Part shown: one piece after another, positions 1 to 5,713 of the stretch
How positions within the stretch are numbered: the first letter of the stretch is position 1
How the letters are laid out: every line of letters starts with the position of its first letter
Assembly (NCBI GenBank): GCA_003158415.1
Contig: PMJA01000422.1
Coordinates: 1 to 6,911, forward strand
Direction: 5' to 3'
Source of the DNA: Methylobacter sp.
GTDB taxonomy: Bacteria > Pseudomonadota > Gammaproteobacteria > Methylococcales > Methylomonadaceae
Length of the DNA stretch: 6,911 nucleotides
Made by a program: the position numbers and the translations under genes
Notes under the pieces: generated by a model
What the model was told of the DNA's origin: nothing
What the model saw: only the letters and a program-made list of their open reading frames with translations
The model's database searches: none

Positions 1-5
1 GGTGT

Positions 6-52
6 GCCGGAAACGCTTTTTCTCGCTTAAGCTCGAAAAGACTTATTCCGGC
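6..52. repeat. Nested inverted repeat at left edge
   Basis: Outer arms GCCGGAA (6-12) and TTCCGGC (46-52) enclose a second imperfect palindrome, TTTTC (18-22) with GAAAA (35-39), centred on GCTTAAGC (25-32). No T-run follows, so it does not look like a standard intrinsic terminator. It may be the 3' end of an upstream transcript or a decayed palindromic repeat. The window edge prevents a decision. Confidence 0.45.
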
Positions 53-70
53 CTACTGGGCTGAATAGGC

Positions 71-92
71 TATACTTGAAAATCATTTTCAA
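71..92 (+). promoter_or_regulatory. Putative -10 box overlapped by Fur-like operator
   Basis: TATACT at 71-76 resembles a sigma-70 -10 hexamer; no convincing -35 is visible. A 17-bp palindrome overlaps its last base: TTGAAAAT (76-83), a central C (84), ATTTTCAA (85-92), with perfect 8-bp arms. The inner 15 bp match the 7-1-7 Fur model (TGATAAT-N-ATTATCA) except for one symmetrical change per arm. It lies between the -10 and the ribosome binding site, where a repressor would block initiation. Iron control of the downstream gene is inference; another dimeric repressor could use the site. Confidence 0.4.
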
Positions 93-106
93 AAAGAGGA
101 TCAATA

Positions 107-523
107 ATGACTATTAAAAATACCTTGCTGTTAATTCTTTTTAGCGCGAGCTTAACAGCGTATGCCGATGAGGCTATCCCTACAACTCCACAAAAAGCCG
201 ATGCCGAAAAGTGGTTAACTGATTTTAGGGCGGCTCGCGATAAAACCAGCGATGCGCTTTTTTTGAATGATGCTAATAAGCGTAGTCAGCTTACACCGGT
301 GCTTAAGGAGTTACGTGACAGAGCCGAAAAACTATTTAGTGATGATTTCAGCGTCTGTACTAAAGCCGCTGAAGCCGTTAATGGCTATTGGATGAGTGAA
401 ATATTCCTGATGCAGAAACCGTCATATAATCCGCATATTAATCTATCCGGTATTGTGACATTAGCATGGCAAGGCGGACAGGCTTATAGCGCATGCTATG
501 ATCTGATTGCTGGTATCAAATGA
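107..523 (+). CDS. Small exported protein of unknown function
   Basis: 138 residues. I do not recognise the family. The N-terminus is a clear Sec signal peptide: charged start (K4), hydrophobic stretch around residues 7-18, and a likely signal peptidase I site after AYA (residue 20, before DEA), leaving about 118 residues in the periplasm or outside. The mature part is charged and probably helical, with two cysteines (C84, C130) that could form a disulfide. There is no lipobox and no later membrane segment. The ATG at 107 follows AGAGGA (95-100) at 6-nt spacing, so the start is well supported. It is monocistronic, preceded by a Fur-like palindrome, and separated from nifB by about 400 bp with its own promoter, so I see no reason to tie it to nitrogen fixation. 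Coding is confident; function is unknown. Confidence 0.8.
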   Translation: MTIKNTLLLILFSASLTAYADEAIPTTPQKADAEKWLTDFRAARDKTSDALFLNDANKRSQLTPVLKELRDRAEKLFSDDFSVCTKAAEAVNGYWMSEIFLMQKPSYNPHINLSGIVTLAWQGGQAYSACYDLIAGIK

Positions 524-530
524 AAGCACA

Positions 531-671
531 TTATTTATTTTTATGGTGTCCGGTATGTTCTTTTAATACATCCAGTACCCATTGATTGACACACTTTCCG
601 CTGGCTTTCGCTTGTTGTTTCAGTGTTGTCGCTAGGTCAGGATCAATTCCGCGTATAGATAAGTTGCTAAT
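531..671 (-). pseudogene. Remnant of ribbon-helix-helix (FitA/CopG-like) antitoxin gene
   Basis: Read on the minus strand from 671, the frame gives 46 codons ending in TAA at 533-531. It begins I/M-SNLSIRGIDPDLATTL and continues with a KASGKCVNQWVLDVL segment. A beta strand followed by two helices in this pattern is typical of ribbon-helix-helix antitoxins, in which the strand binds DNA. Full-length relatives are, from memory, about 75-90 residues with a C-terminal toxin-binding tail, which is missing here. The codon where ATG should be is ATT (671-669). It is preceded at 5-nt spacing by a good GGGAG ribosome binding site (681-677), and an in-frame TAA lies four codons upstream, so no other start is available. 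No toxin gene follows: the frame ends 7 bp from the 3' end of the converging exported-protein gene. Best read as a decayed toxin-antitoxin locus; rare AUU initiation cannot be excluded. Confidence 0.65.
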
Positions 672-693
672 GTGGACTCCCGCTTATAAATGA

Positions 694-709
694 TGGCACA
701 TGGATGGCA
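694..709 (+). promoter_or_regulatory. Possible second sigma-54 promoter-like sequence
   Basis: TGGCAC (694-699) and TGGCA (705-709) put GG and GC at the correct 12-bp register for a -24/-12 element, with 14 of 16 consensus positions matching. However, both NifA sites lie downstream of it and no TGT-N10-ACA is visible upstream, so it lacks the expected activator context. It may be a chance match or a relic promoter. Confidence 0.2.
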
Positions 710-765
710 TATTATGAATGCGTTGCTGGTTTGTCAACAAGGAGTCGTTTTTCCAGCAATCCTAT

Positions 766-781
766 TGTGCCGTTAATGACA
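766..781 (+). promoter_or_regulatory. NifA upstream activator sequence, distal
   Basis: TGT (766-768), ten bases, ACA (779-781), with T at the fifth spacer position (773). This is a full match to the NifA consensus TGT-N4-T-N5-ACA. Its centre lies about 129 bp upstream of the expected nifB transcription start, within the usual range for NifA sites. Confidence 0.8.
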
Positions 782-798
782 AAATTCTAAATCATGGC

Positions 799-814
799 TG
801 TTGTGTTTACGACA
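799..814 (+). promoter_or_regulatory. NifA upstream activator sequence, proximal
   Basis: TGT (799-801) and ACA (812-814) with the conserved T at 806: a second full match to TGT-N4-T-N5-ACA. It lies exactly 33 bp from the distal site, about three helical turns, so two NifA dimers would sit on nearly the same DNA face. Confidence 0.82.
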
Positions 815-847
815 ATTCACCGACCAACTAGACATAATAATACTATA

Positions 848-860
848 AATCAATGGTATA
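848..860 (+). promoter_or_regulatory. Candidate IHF binding site
   Basis: AATCAATGGTATA matches the IHF consensus WATCAA-N4-TTR with one mismatch. It lies in a strongly A+T-rich stretch between the proximal NifA site and the -24 element, where IHF normally bends DNA to bring NifA to sigma-54 polymerase. The position supports the call more than the sequence alone does. Confidence 0.5.
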
Positions 861-876
861 AAATAATAATTACAGT

Positions 877-892
877 TGGCATGGCCTGTGCT
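877..892 (+). promoter_or_regulatory. Sigma-54 (-24/-12) promoter of the nifB operon
   Basis: TGGCATGGCCTGTGCT matches TGGCACG-N4-TTGCW at 10 of 12 fixed positions, with the invariant GG (878-879) and GC (890-891) in exact register. The expected transcription start is near 902-903, giving a leader of about 25 nt before nifB. With the two NifA sites and the IHF-like site upstream, this is a complete NifA-dependent promoter. Nothing resembling a sigma-70 promoter competes for the same start. Confidence 0.87.
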
Positions 893-927
893 TTTACTTT
901 AGGTAATCACACAGCGAGGTAAATCCC

Positions 928-2433
928 ATGCAATTGCCAGTATTAAACGATACCCCTGCCCATGCAGAACATGGAGCCAAAGGCGGTTGTGCCGCCAGTT
1001 CTTGCGGCACGACGGAAAATCAAATGGATACGCTACCGGATTCTATCCGGGAAAAGGTGCAAAATCACCCCTGTTATTCGGAAGATGCGCATCATTACTT
1101 TGCCCGTATGCATGTTGCCGTTGCCCCGGCCTGTAATATCCAGTGCCATTACTGTAACCGTAAATATGATTGCGCCAATGAATCGCGCCCCGGCGTGGTA
1201 TCTGAATTATTGACGCCGGATCAGGCGGTTAAAAAAACCATGGCGGTGGCGGCCAATATTCCGCAAATGACGGTATTAGGCATAGCAGGCCCCGGCGATC
1301 CGTTGGCTAATCCCGAACGCACTTTTGAAACCTTCAGGCGTTTAAGCCAGGAAGCGCCCGATATTAAATTGTGCGTATCGACAAATGGCTTGGCTTTGCC
1401 CGATGCGGTAGAAGAACTGTCCAAGCACAATATCGATCACGTCACCATCACCATTAACTGTGTCGATCCTGAAGTAGGCGCGAAAATCTATCCGTGGATA
1501 TTCTGGAAAAACAAACGCATTAAAGGCATCAAGGGCGCAAAAATTCTGATCGAACAACAACAGAAAGGCCTGGAAATGCTGATAGCCAAAGGCATCTTGG
1601 TTAAGGTCAATTCGGTGATGATCCCCGGCGTCAACGATAAGCATTTGGCGGAAGTCAGTAAAGCGGTTAAATCCAAAGGCGCGTTTTTGCACAATGTGAT
1701 GCCGTTGATTTCCGAAGCCGAACATGGCACTTTTTACGGCGTCATGGGTCAGCGCGGGCCTACGCCCGATGAATTGCAAGACCTGCAAGACAGCTGCTCC
1801 GGCGATATGAACATGATGCGCCATTGTCGCCAATGCCGGGCCGATGCCGTAGGCATGCTGGGTGAGGATCGCGGCGACGAGTTTACGCTGGATAAGATTG
1901 AGGATATGGAAATCGATTATCAGGCGGCGATGGAAAAACGCGCGGTGATTCATCAGGCCATACAGGCCGAAATGGACAGCAAGCGTCTGGAAAAAGCCGA
2001 AAAAGCACAGCAACTCAAACAAGAACCCAAGCTCACTACGCGTCCGGTATTGATGGCGGTAGCCACCAGCGGGCAGGGCGTCATCAACCTGCACTTCGGC
2101 CATGCCAAGGAATTTTTGATTTATGAAGCCTCGCCGGACGGCGTACGCTTTATCAGTCATCGCAAAGCCGATCAATATTGCGGCGGCGACACGACTTGCG
2201 GCGACGGCGAAAGCACCTTGCAGGTGACTATCCGCGCACTGGCGGGCTGTGAGGCGGTGTTGTGCTCCAAGGTCGGTTACGAACCCTGGGAAATGCTGGA
2301 AGCGGCGGGCATTGCGCCAAACGGCGAACATGCGATGGAACCCATCGAAGAAGCAGTCATGGCGGTCTATAAAGAAATGGCGGCGGCGGGTAAGTTGGAT
2401 GCAACGCCTGAAGCAGCCAGGGCGACCGCTTAA
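928..2433 (+). CDS. nifB: Nitrogenase cofactor biosynthesis radical SAM protein NifB
   Basis: 501 residues, the usual length for two-domain proteobacterial NifB. The enzyme fuses two [4Fe-4S] clusters with a SAM-derived carbide and extra sulfide to make NifB-co, the [8Fe-9S-C] precursor of FeMo-co. Order of features: an N-terminal cysteine-containing segment (C21, C26, C49); the radical SAM motif CX3CX2C at C69, C73, C76; the NifB signature ESRPG (85-89); the SAM-binding GPGDPLAN (121-128); and a distal cysteine set, C290, C300 and C303, followed by RADAVG. A lysine- and glutamate-rich linker (about 345-370) leads to a C-terminal NifX/NafY-like domain (about 372-485) with the conserved HFGHAKEF. 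The ATG at 928 follows GAGGT (916-920) at 7 nt. First gene of the operon, directly under the NifA/sigma-54 promoter. All expected metal ligands are present and I see no damage. Confidence 0.98.
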   Translation: MQLPVLNDTPAHAEHGAKGGCAASSCGTTENQMDTLPDSIREKVQNHPCYSEDAHHYFARMHVAVAPACNIQCHYCNRKYDCANESRPGVVSELLTPDQAVKKTMAVAANIPQMTVLGIAGPGDPLANPERTFETFRRLSQEAPDIKLCVSTNGLALPDAVEELSKHNIDHVTITINCVDPEVGAKIYPWIFWKNKRIKGIKGAKILIEQQQKGLEMLIAKGILVKVNSVMIPGVNDKHLAEVSKAVKSKGAFLHNVMPLISEAEHGTFYGVMGQRGPTPDELQDLQDSCSGDMNMMRHCRQCRADAVGMLGEDRGDEFTLDKIEDMEIDYQAAMEKRAVIHQAIQAEMDSKRLEKAEKAQQLKQEPKLTTRPVLMAVATSGQGVINLHFGHAKEFLIYEASPDGVRFISHRKADQYCGGDTTCGDGESTLQVTIRALAGCEAVLCSKVGYEPWEMLEAAGIAPNGEHAMEPIEEAVMAVYKEMAAAGKLDATPEAARATA

Positions 2434-2473
2434 GTAATGTCGTCTAGGTACGCTGGTTCCCAGCTTGAGCTTA

Positions 2474-2578
2474 TATCGTTCCCACGCACCGGCGTGGGAA
2501 TGCCGCCGGAGACGCTCTGCGTCTCGCACCGCTGGAGCGGTGCATAATCTGTTCCCACGCCGGAGCGTGGGAACGATA
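2474..2578. repeat. 105-bp MITE-like palindromic element between nifB and fdxN
   Basis: The ends are perfect 14-bp inverted repeats: TATCGTTCCCACGC (2474-2487) and its complement (2565-2578). Inside are four tandem hairpins: 2479-2500 (9-bp arms), 2509-2525 (7-bp arms), 2526-2543 (8-bp arms, GG loop) and 2551-2574 (10-bp arms). A further small hairpin, GCTGG-ttc-CCAGC, sits just before it at 2452-2464. It has no coding capacity. A second copy of its left half starts at 6853. In the transcript the hairpins lie between nifB and fdxN, where they could affect mRNA decay or partial termination; that effect is inference. Confidence 0.85.
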
Positions 2579-2595
2579 AGAATTTGGAGTTTGTC

Positions 2596-2874
2596 ATGGC
2601 AGTAAAAATTATTGAGTCTTGCGTTAATTGTTTTGCATGCGAGCCGGTTTGTCCGAGTAACGCTATTTACGAGGCCAAACCGCATTTTTTGGTAGACCCT
2701 AAAAAATGTACCGAATGCGAAGGGGATTTCCCCGTTTTTCAATGCGCGAGTATCTGTCCGATAGAGGGCGCAATTTTGGATTCGTTTGGTCTGGCAATTA
2801 ACCCGCCCGGCTCGTTAACCGGGATACCGCCGGAAAAAATGGCGGAAGCCATGGCTGAGTTACAGGCACATTAA
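2596..2874 (+). CDS. fdxN: 2[4Fe-4S] ferredoxin, NifB-associated (FdxN type)
   Basis: 92 residues. The first cluster motif is CX2CX2CX3CP (C9, C12, C15, C19). The second is CX2CX8CX3CP (C38, C41, C50, C54), the long-loop spacing of Allochromatium-type and nif-linked ferredoxins. All eight ligands are present. Ferredoxins encoded next to nifB are low-potential donors; in Azotobacter, FdxN supports NifB-co formation, so donation to the NifB upstream is the likely role. I chose the ATG at 2596: TTTGGAG (2583-2589) sits 6 nt before it. A TTG at 2584 is in frame but lies within that ribosome binding site. The C-terminal tail (about 63-92) beyond the second cluster is helical and acidic. The position after nifB matches the Azotobacter order. 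Confidence 0.93.
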   Translation: MAVKIIESCVNCFACEPVCPSNAIYEAKPHFLVDPKKCTECEGDFPVFQCASICPIEGAILDSFGLAINPPGSLTGIPPEKMAEAMAELQAH

Positions 2875-2917
2875 TTAACTCCATTTTGTAAGGTTATATG
2901 ATCAATTTTTCAGGATC

Positions 2918-2986
2918 GTCATTCCGGCATGGATTCACGTCAGGCTATCTTGCTTGACGCCCATTGGGCTTCCCGGCGGGTATGAC
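2918..2986. repeat. Degenerate palindromic repeat between fdxN and nifO
   Basis: The left end GTCATTCCGGC (2918-2928) faces a right end CCCGGCGGGTATGAC (2972-2986), forming imperfect inverted ends with GTCAT/ATGAC termini. Between them, CGTCA (2938-2942) and TGACG (2955-2959) form an inner pair. It resembles the widespread GTCATTCC-type intergenic repeats of proteobacteria, here decayed. It has no coding potential and fills most of the 156-bp spacer. Confidence 0.5.
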
Positions 2987-3030
2987 AATATTGCACGGTA
3001 AGTTGACAAAGTAAAATCAAGGAAAATCTG

Positions 3031-3453
3031 ATGGCTACTGTCATTTTCTATGAAAAACCCGGTTGCATTAACAATACCCGGCAAAAGAAGCTGTTAGTTG
3101 CGGCGGGGCATGAAGTTATCGCAAAAAATTTATTAACCGAAGTCTGGCGGGCCGACCGCTTGCGCGCTTTTTTCAGTGTCTTGCCGGTGCGCGATTGGTT
3201 TAACTACAGCGCACCGGCGATCAAGCACGGCGAGATCGAGCCGGATAAGCTTACCGAAACAGCCGCGTTGGCGCTGATGTTGGAAACCCCTTTGTTAATC
3301 CGTCGTCCCTTGATGCAGGTCGGCGATAACGTGATGGCGGGATTCGATACGCAGGCGGTGGACATCTGGATAGGCTTGGCTGAAAGCGAGGCAAACCCAG
3401 ATTTGGAAAGCTGTCCCAGATCAGTCACAGAGTCTCGTTGCGGGCATGACTAA
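3031..3453 (+). CDS. nifO: NifO, ArsC/Spx-like nitrogenase-associated protein
   Basis: 140 residues with a thioredoxin-like ArsC fold. The N-terminus VIFYEKPGCINNTRQ carries a single cysteine (C12) where ArsC has its catalytic cysteine. There is no CXXC, so it is not a dithiol oxidoreductase. Residues 87-93 (PLLIRRP) match the cis-proline and arginine segment of ArsC/Spx proteins, and VGDNVMAGF (97-105) completes the family pattern. Two extra cysteines (C128, C137) lie in the variable C-terminus. NifO in Azotobacter follows fdxN, as here, and has been linked to molybdenum partition between nitrogenase and nitrate reductase; its chemistry is not settled. The ATG follows AAGGA (3019-3023) at 7-nt spacing. 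The stop overlaps the next start by 8 bp. Identification is secure; arsenate reduction is unlikely. Confidence 0.9.
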   Translation: MATVIFYEKPGCINNTRQKKLLVAAGHEVIAKNLLTEVWRADRLRAFFSVLPVRDWFNYSAPAIKHGEIEPDKLTETAALALMLETPLLIRRPLMQVGDNVMAGFDTQAVDIWIGLAESEANPDLESCPRSVTESRCGHD

Positions 3454-4726
3454 GCCGCCGCTGTTGACTGTTGATGGCATCCCGCAGGCCGTCGGCTTAT
3501 CGGACAGAGTGCATTGGATAGGCGCTTTAGATCCCAGTTTGCGCACTTTTGACATCATCTTAAAAACAGCCAACGGCACGACGTATAACGCCTATATCGT
3601 CAGAGGCAGCGAGGGCGTGGCGGTTATCGATACGGTTAAGGAAAACTTTGCCGGTGATTTTTTCGCCCGTTTGGAATCGGTGGCGCGTTACGACGAGATC
3701 AAAGTGATCGTTTTGAATCATCTGGAACCGGATCATACCGGCGCCTTGCCCGAACTGATGCGCCGCGCGCCGCACGCTTGCGTCTATATCTCGCAAAAAG
3801 CGCAATCCATGCTTAAGGCCCTGTTGAAACAGGATGAATTTAATTTCACGCCGGTTATCACCGGCGACACCGTGTCATTAGGCGACAGAAGCTTGACGTT
3901 TTTACATACCCCGTATTTGCATTGGCCGGATACCCAATGCACTTATTTGGCGGAAGAAAAAATCTTGTTTTCCGGCGATGTGTTCGGCTGCCATTTTTGC
4001 GATGTGCGTTTGTTTAACGATGAAGTCGGCGATTTTCGCTTCTCGTTTGAATATTACTACGCGCACATCATGCGGCCATTCAAAGATTATGTGAATAGGG
4101 CATTAGCTCTGATAGAGCCGTTGCCGTTGACCGCTATTTTGCCCGCGCACGGCCCGTTATTACGCGACCAACCTCAACGCTATGTGCAGCGTTATAACGA
4201 ACTATCGCGTTCGGTACTGCACAGCGAAATCAGCGCCGGTGAGAAAACCTTGCTGATTTTTTATATCAGCTCCTACGGCAATACTCGGCGAATGGCCGAA
4301 GCTATTTATGAAGGCGCGATGGCGGTGGAGCATGTCAGGGTTTCGTTATACGACCTGGAAGGCAGTGAAATAGCGCCCTTCGTCGATTTGATCGAAGGCG
4401 CGGATGGCATCCTTTTCGGTACGCCGACCATCAACGGCGATGCCGTTAAGCCGGTATGGGATTTGTTGTCGTCACTGGCCGTCATCAATCTCAAGTCCAA
4501 ACTGGGCGGCGTATTCGGCTCTTACGGCTGGACTGGCGAAGGGGTGAAAATGGTTGAGGATCGCTTGCGCGGACTCAAATTGCGCGTGCCGATACCGGGC
4601 ATACGCATCAAGTTAATTCCGACAGAAGAAGAAATACAAATCTGCCGTGAATTTGGGCATGAAATGGCTCAGGATCTGATGGGTTTAAGACAATCCAAAG
4701 TGATAGATATGGCCGATCTTGCCTAA
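3446..4726 (+). CDS. fprA: Class A flavodiiron protein (O2/NO reductase), nif-linked
   Basis: 426 residues, the normal length for class A. The N-terminal metallo-beta-lactamase-like domain (about 20-255) has the full diiron ligand set: H92, E94, D96 (with H97) in NHLEPDHTG, H159 in LHWPD, D178 in SGDVFG and H235 in PAHGP. The flavodoxin-like domain (about 267-415) shows FMN loops SSYGNT (275-280), TPTING (326-331) and GSYGWTGEG (358-366). There is no rubredoxin or flavin-reductase extension, so it needs an external donor; the [2Fe-2S] ferredoxin 27 nt downstream is the obvious candidate. Such enzymes reduce O2 to water or NO to N2O in the cytoplasm. The ATG overlaps the end of nifO by 8 bp and lacks a strong ribosome binding site, implying translational coupling. 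FprA of Rhodobacter capsulatus is, to my knowledge, also nif-linked. An O2-scavenging role is inferred from context. Confidence 0.95.
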   Translation: MTKPPLLTVDGIPQAVGLSDRVHWIGALDPSLRTFDIILKTANGTTYNAYIVRGSEGVAVIDTVKENFAGDFFARLESVARYDEIKVIVLNHLEPDHTGALPELMRRAPHACVYISQKAQSMLKALLKQDEFNFTPVITGDTVSLGDRSLTFLHTPYLHWPDTQCTYLAEEKILFSGDVFGCHFCDVRLFNDEVGDFRFSFEYYYAHIMRPFKDYVNRALALIEPLPLTAILPAHGPLLRDQPQRYVQRYNELSRSVLHSEISAGEKTLLIFYISSYGNTRRMAEAIYEGAMAVEHVRVSLYDLEGSEIAPFVDLIEGADGILFGTPTINGDAVKPVWDLLSSLAVINLKSKLGGVFGSYGWTGEGVKMVEDRLRGLKLRVPIPGIRIKLIPTEEEIQICREFGHEMAQDLMGLRQSKVIDMADLA

Positions 4727-4735
4727 TAATTTTAA

Positions 4736-5041
<306 letters not shown>

Positions 5042-5115
5042 TAAATAGCCTGCTTACGCTTATGCGCGGGTAGGCCGATGTAAAAACAAATGTCGTTGGG
5101 TTTCCAAACCATATA

Positions 5116-5288
5116 GCTAAGTAACTTAGCCCCTACTCCAGCGGGAGAAGGTGGGGATGAGGGGGATTTAAAGGGTTATCTTGTTTTGTGTTCCCCTCAC
5201 CCCAACCCAATGTTTTCGGGCTATCCTGCCGGGCGCTCTTTGAGCGACCAAATCCGCTCCCGGCGGATTTGTCCCGCTGGAGAGGGAG
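5116..5288. repeat. Interrupted palindromic repeat in the ferredoxin-FeSII spacer
   Basis: The 319-bp spacer 5042-5360 holds no gene. A small perfect palindrome, GCTAAG-taa-CTTAGC, occupies 5116-5130. A G/C-rich left arm (5129-5166, containing CTCCAGCGGGAG and GTGGGGATGAGGGG) is complementary, with mismatches, to TCCCCTCACCCCAACCC (5192-5208) joined to GTCCCGCTGGAGAGGGAG (5271-5288). The intervening 5209-5270 looks like an insertion in the right arm. It has its own hairpins: CGCTC-ttt-GAGCG (5233-5245), and CAAATCCGC with GCGGATTTG overlapping the junction (about 5249-5271). This CCCTCACCCC...GCTGGAGAGGG type is common between proteobacterial genes. A 60-codon open frame across it is a by-product of the repeat. 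Confidence 0.7.
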
Positions 5289-5360
5289 TTTTCTTTGCCA
5301 ACTTAAGCAGGCGTCAGGAAACCAAGCGATAGAGCATCACACTTATTTAAGGAGAAAATC

Positions 5361-5711
5361 ATGGCTTTAGTTACTTTTTCAAATCCCGAATACCGGGATA
5401 AAACCGTCTATGCCGTAGCGGGCAGCCATACGGAAACTTTGCTGAAACTGGCGCGGGAAAACAAAATCCCGATCAATTATGAATGCCAGGACGGCGAATG
5501 CGGCACTTGTCTGGTAAAAGTCAGCAGTGTCGATAATAAGCACCAGCGCATGGGCGGCCCGTTAACCGAAAAAGAAAAAGAGGTTTTGCGCGTCAGCGGT
5601 AAACTCAGCAAGGAAGAAATGGAAACAATGATTGTTGATGACCTGCCGTCGCCGTGGCGTTTGGCCTGTCAGATGATCGTCAGGGATGAAGATATACTGG
5701 TTGAATATTAA
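5361..5711 (+). CDS. FeSII (Shethna protein II)-like [2Fe-2S] nitrogenase-protection protein
   Basis: 116 residues; Azotobacter vinelandii FeSII is about 122. Ligands are C42, C47, C50 (ECQDGECGTCLVK) and C103 (RLACQ). What separates it from ordinary ferredoxins is the long charged insert between the third and fourth cysteines, with LTEKEKEVLRVSGKLSKEE (68-86), followed by DLPSPWRLACQMIV and DEDILVEY. These agree closely with FeSII as I remember it. K14 also aligns with the N-terminal lysine region implicated in nitrogenase binding. Oxidised FeSII bridges the Fe and MoFe proteins into an inactive, O2-stable complex. The ATG at 5361 follows AAGGAG (5349-5354) at 6 nt, one of the best ribosome binding sites in the operon, fitting a protein needed in quantity. 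It sits 2 nt before nifQ. In Azotobacter the gene is, as far as I recall, not in the nif cluster. Confidence 0.85.
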   Translation: MALVTFSNPEYRDKTVYAVAGSHTETLLKLARENKIPINYECQDGECGTCLVKVSSVDNKHQRMGGPLTEKEKEVLRVSGKLSKEEMETMIVDDLPSPWRLACQMIVRDEDILVEY

Positions 5712-5713
5712 CC

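Noticed and set aside
2474..2578. CRISPR array or riboswitch in the nifB-fdxN spacer
   Set aside because: The repeats are inverted hairpins of unequal sequence without regular spacers, and the family recurs at 6853 away from any such context.
2584..2595. TTG at 2584 as an earlier start for fdxN
   Set aside because: It overlaps the TTTGGAG ribosome binding site that serves the ATG at 2596, and the extra residues are not part of the ferredoxin fold.
1342..2742. 466-codon open frame on the minus strand antisense to nifB and the start of fdxN
   Set aside because: It lies opposite an unmistakable nifB, crosses the palindromic repeat, has a composition typical of an antisense shadow, and resembles no family I know.
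3031..3453. Arsenate reductase function for the nifO product
   Set aside because: The ArsC-like fold is clear, but the sequence around C12, the nif context and the order after fdxN fit NifO.
5048..5312. 9-bp inverted repeat GCCTGCTTA (5048-5056) / TAAGCAGGC (5304-5312) framing the ferredoxin-FeSII spacer
   Set aside because: Nine matching bases in inverted orientation within about 300 bp are not rare by chance, and pairing does not extend on either side, so I do not call them element ends.
5188..5370. 60-codon plus-strand open frame before FeSII
   Set aside because: It is a translation of the interrupted palindromic repeat and overlaps the FeSII ribosome binding site and start.
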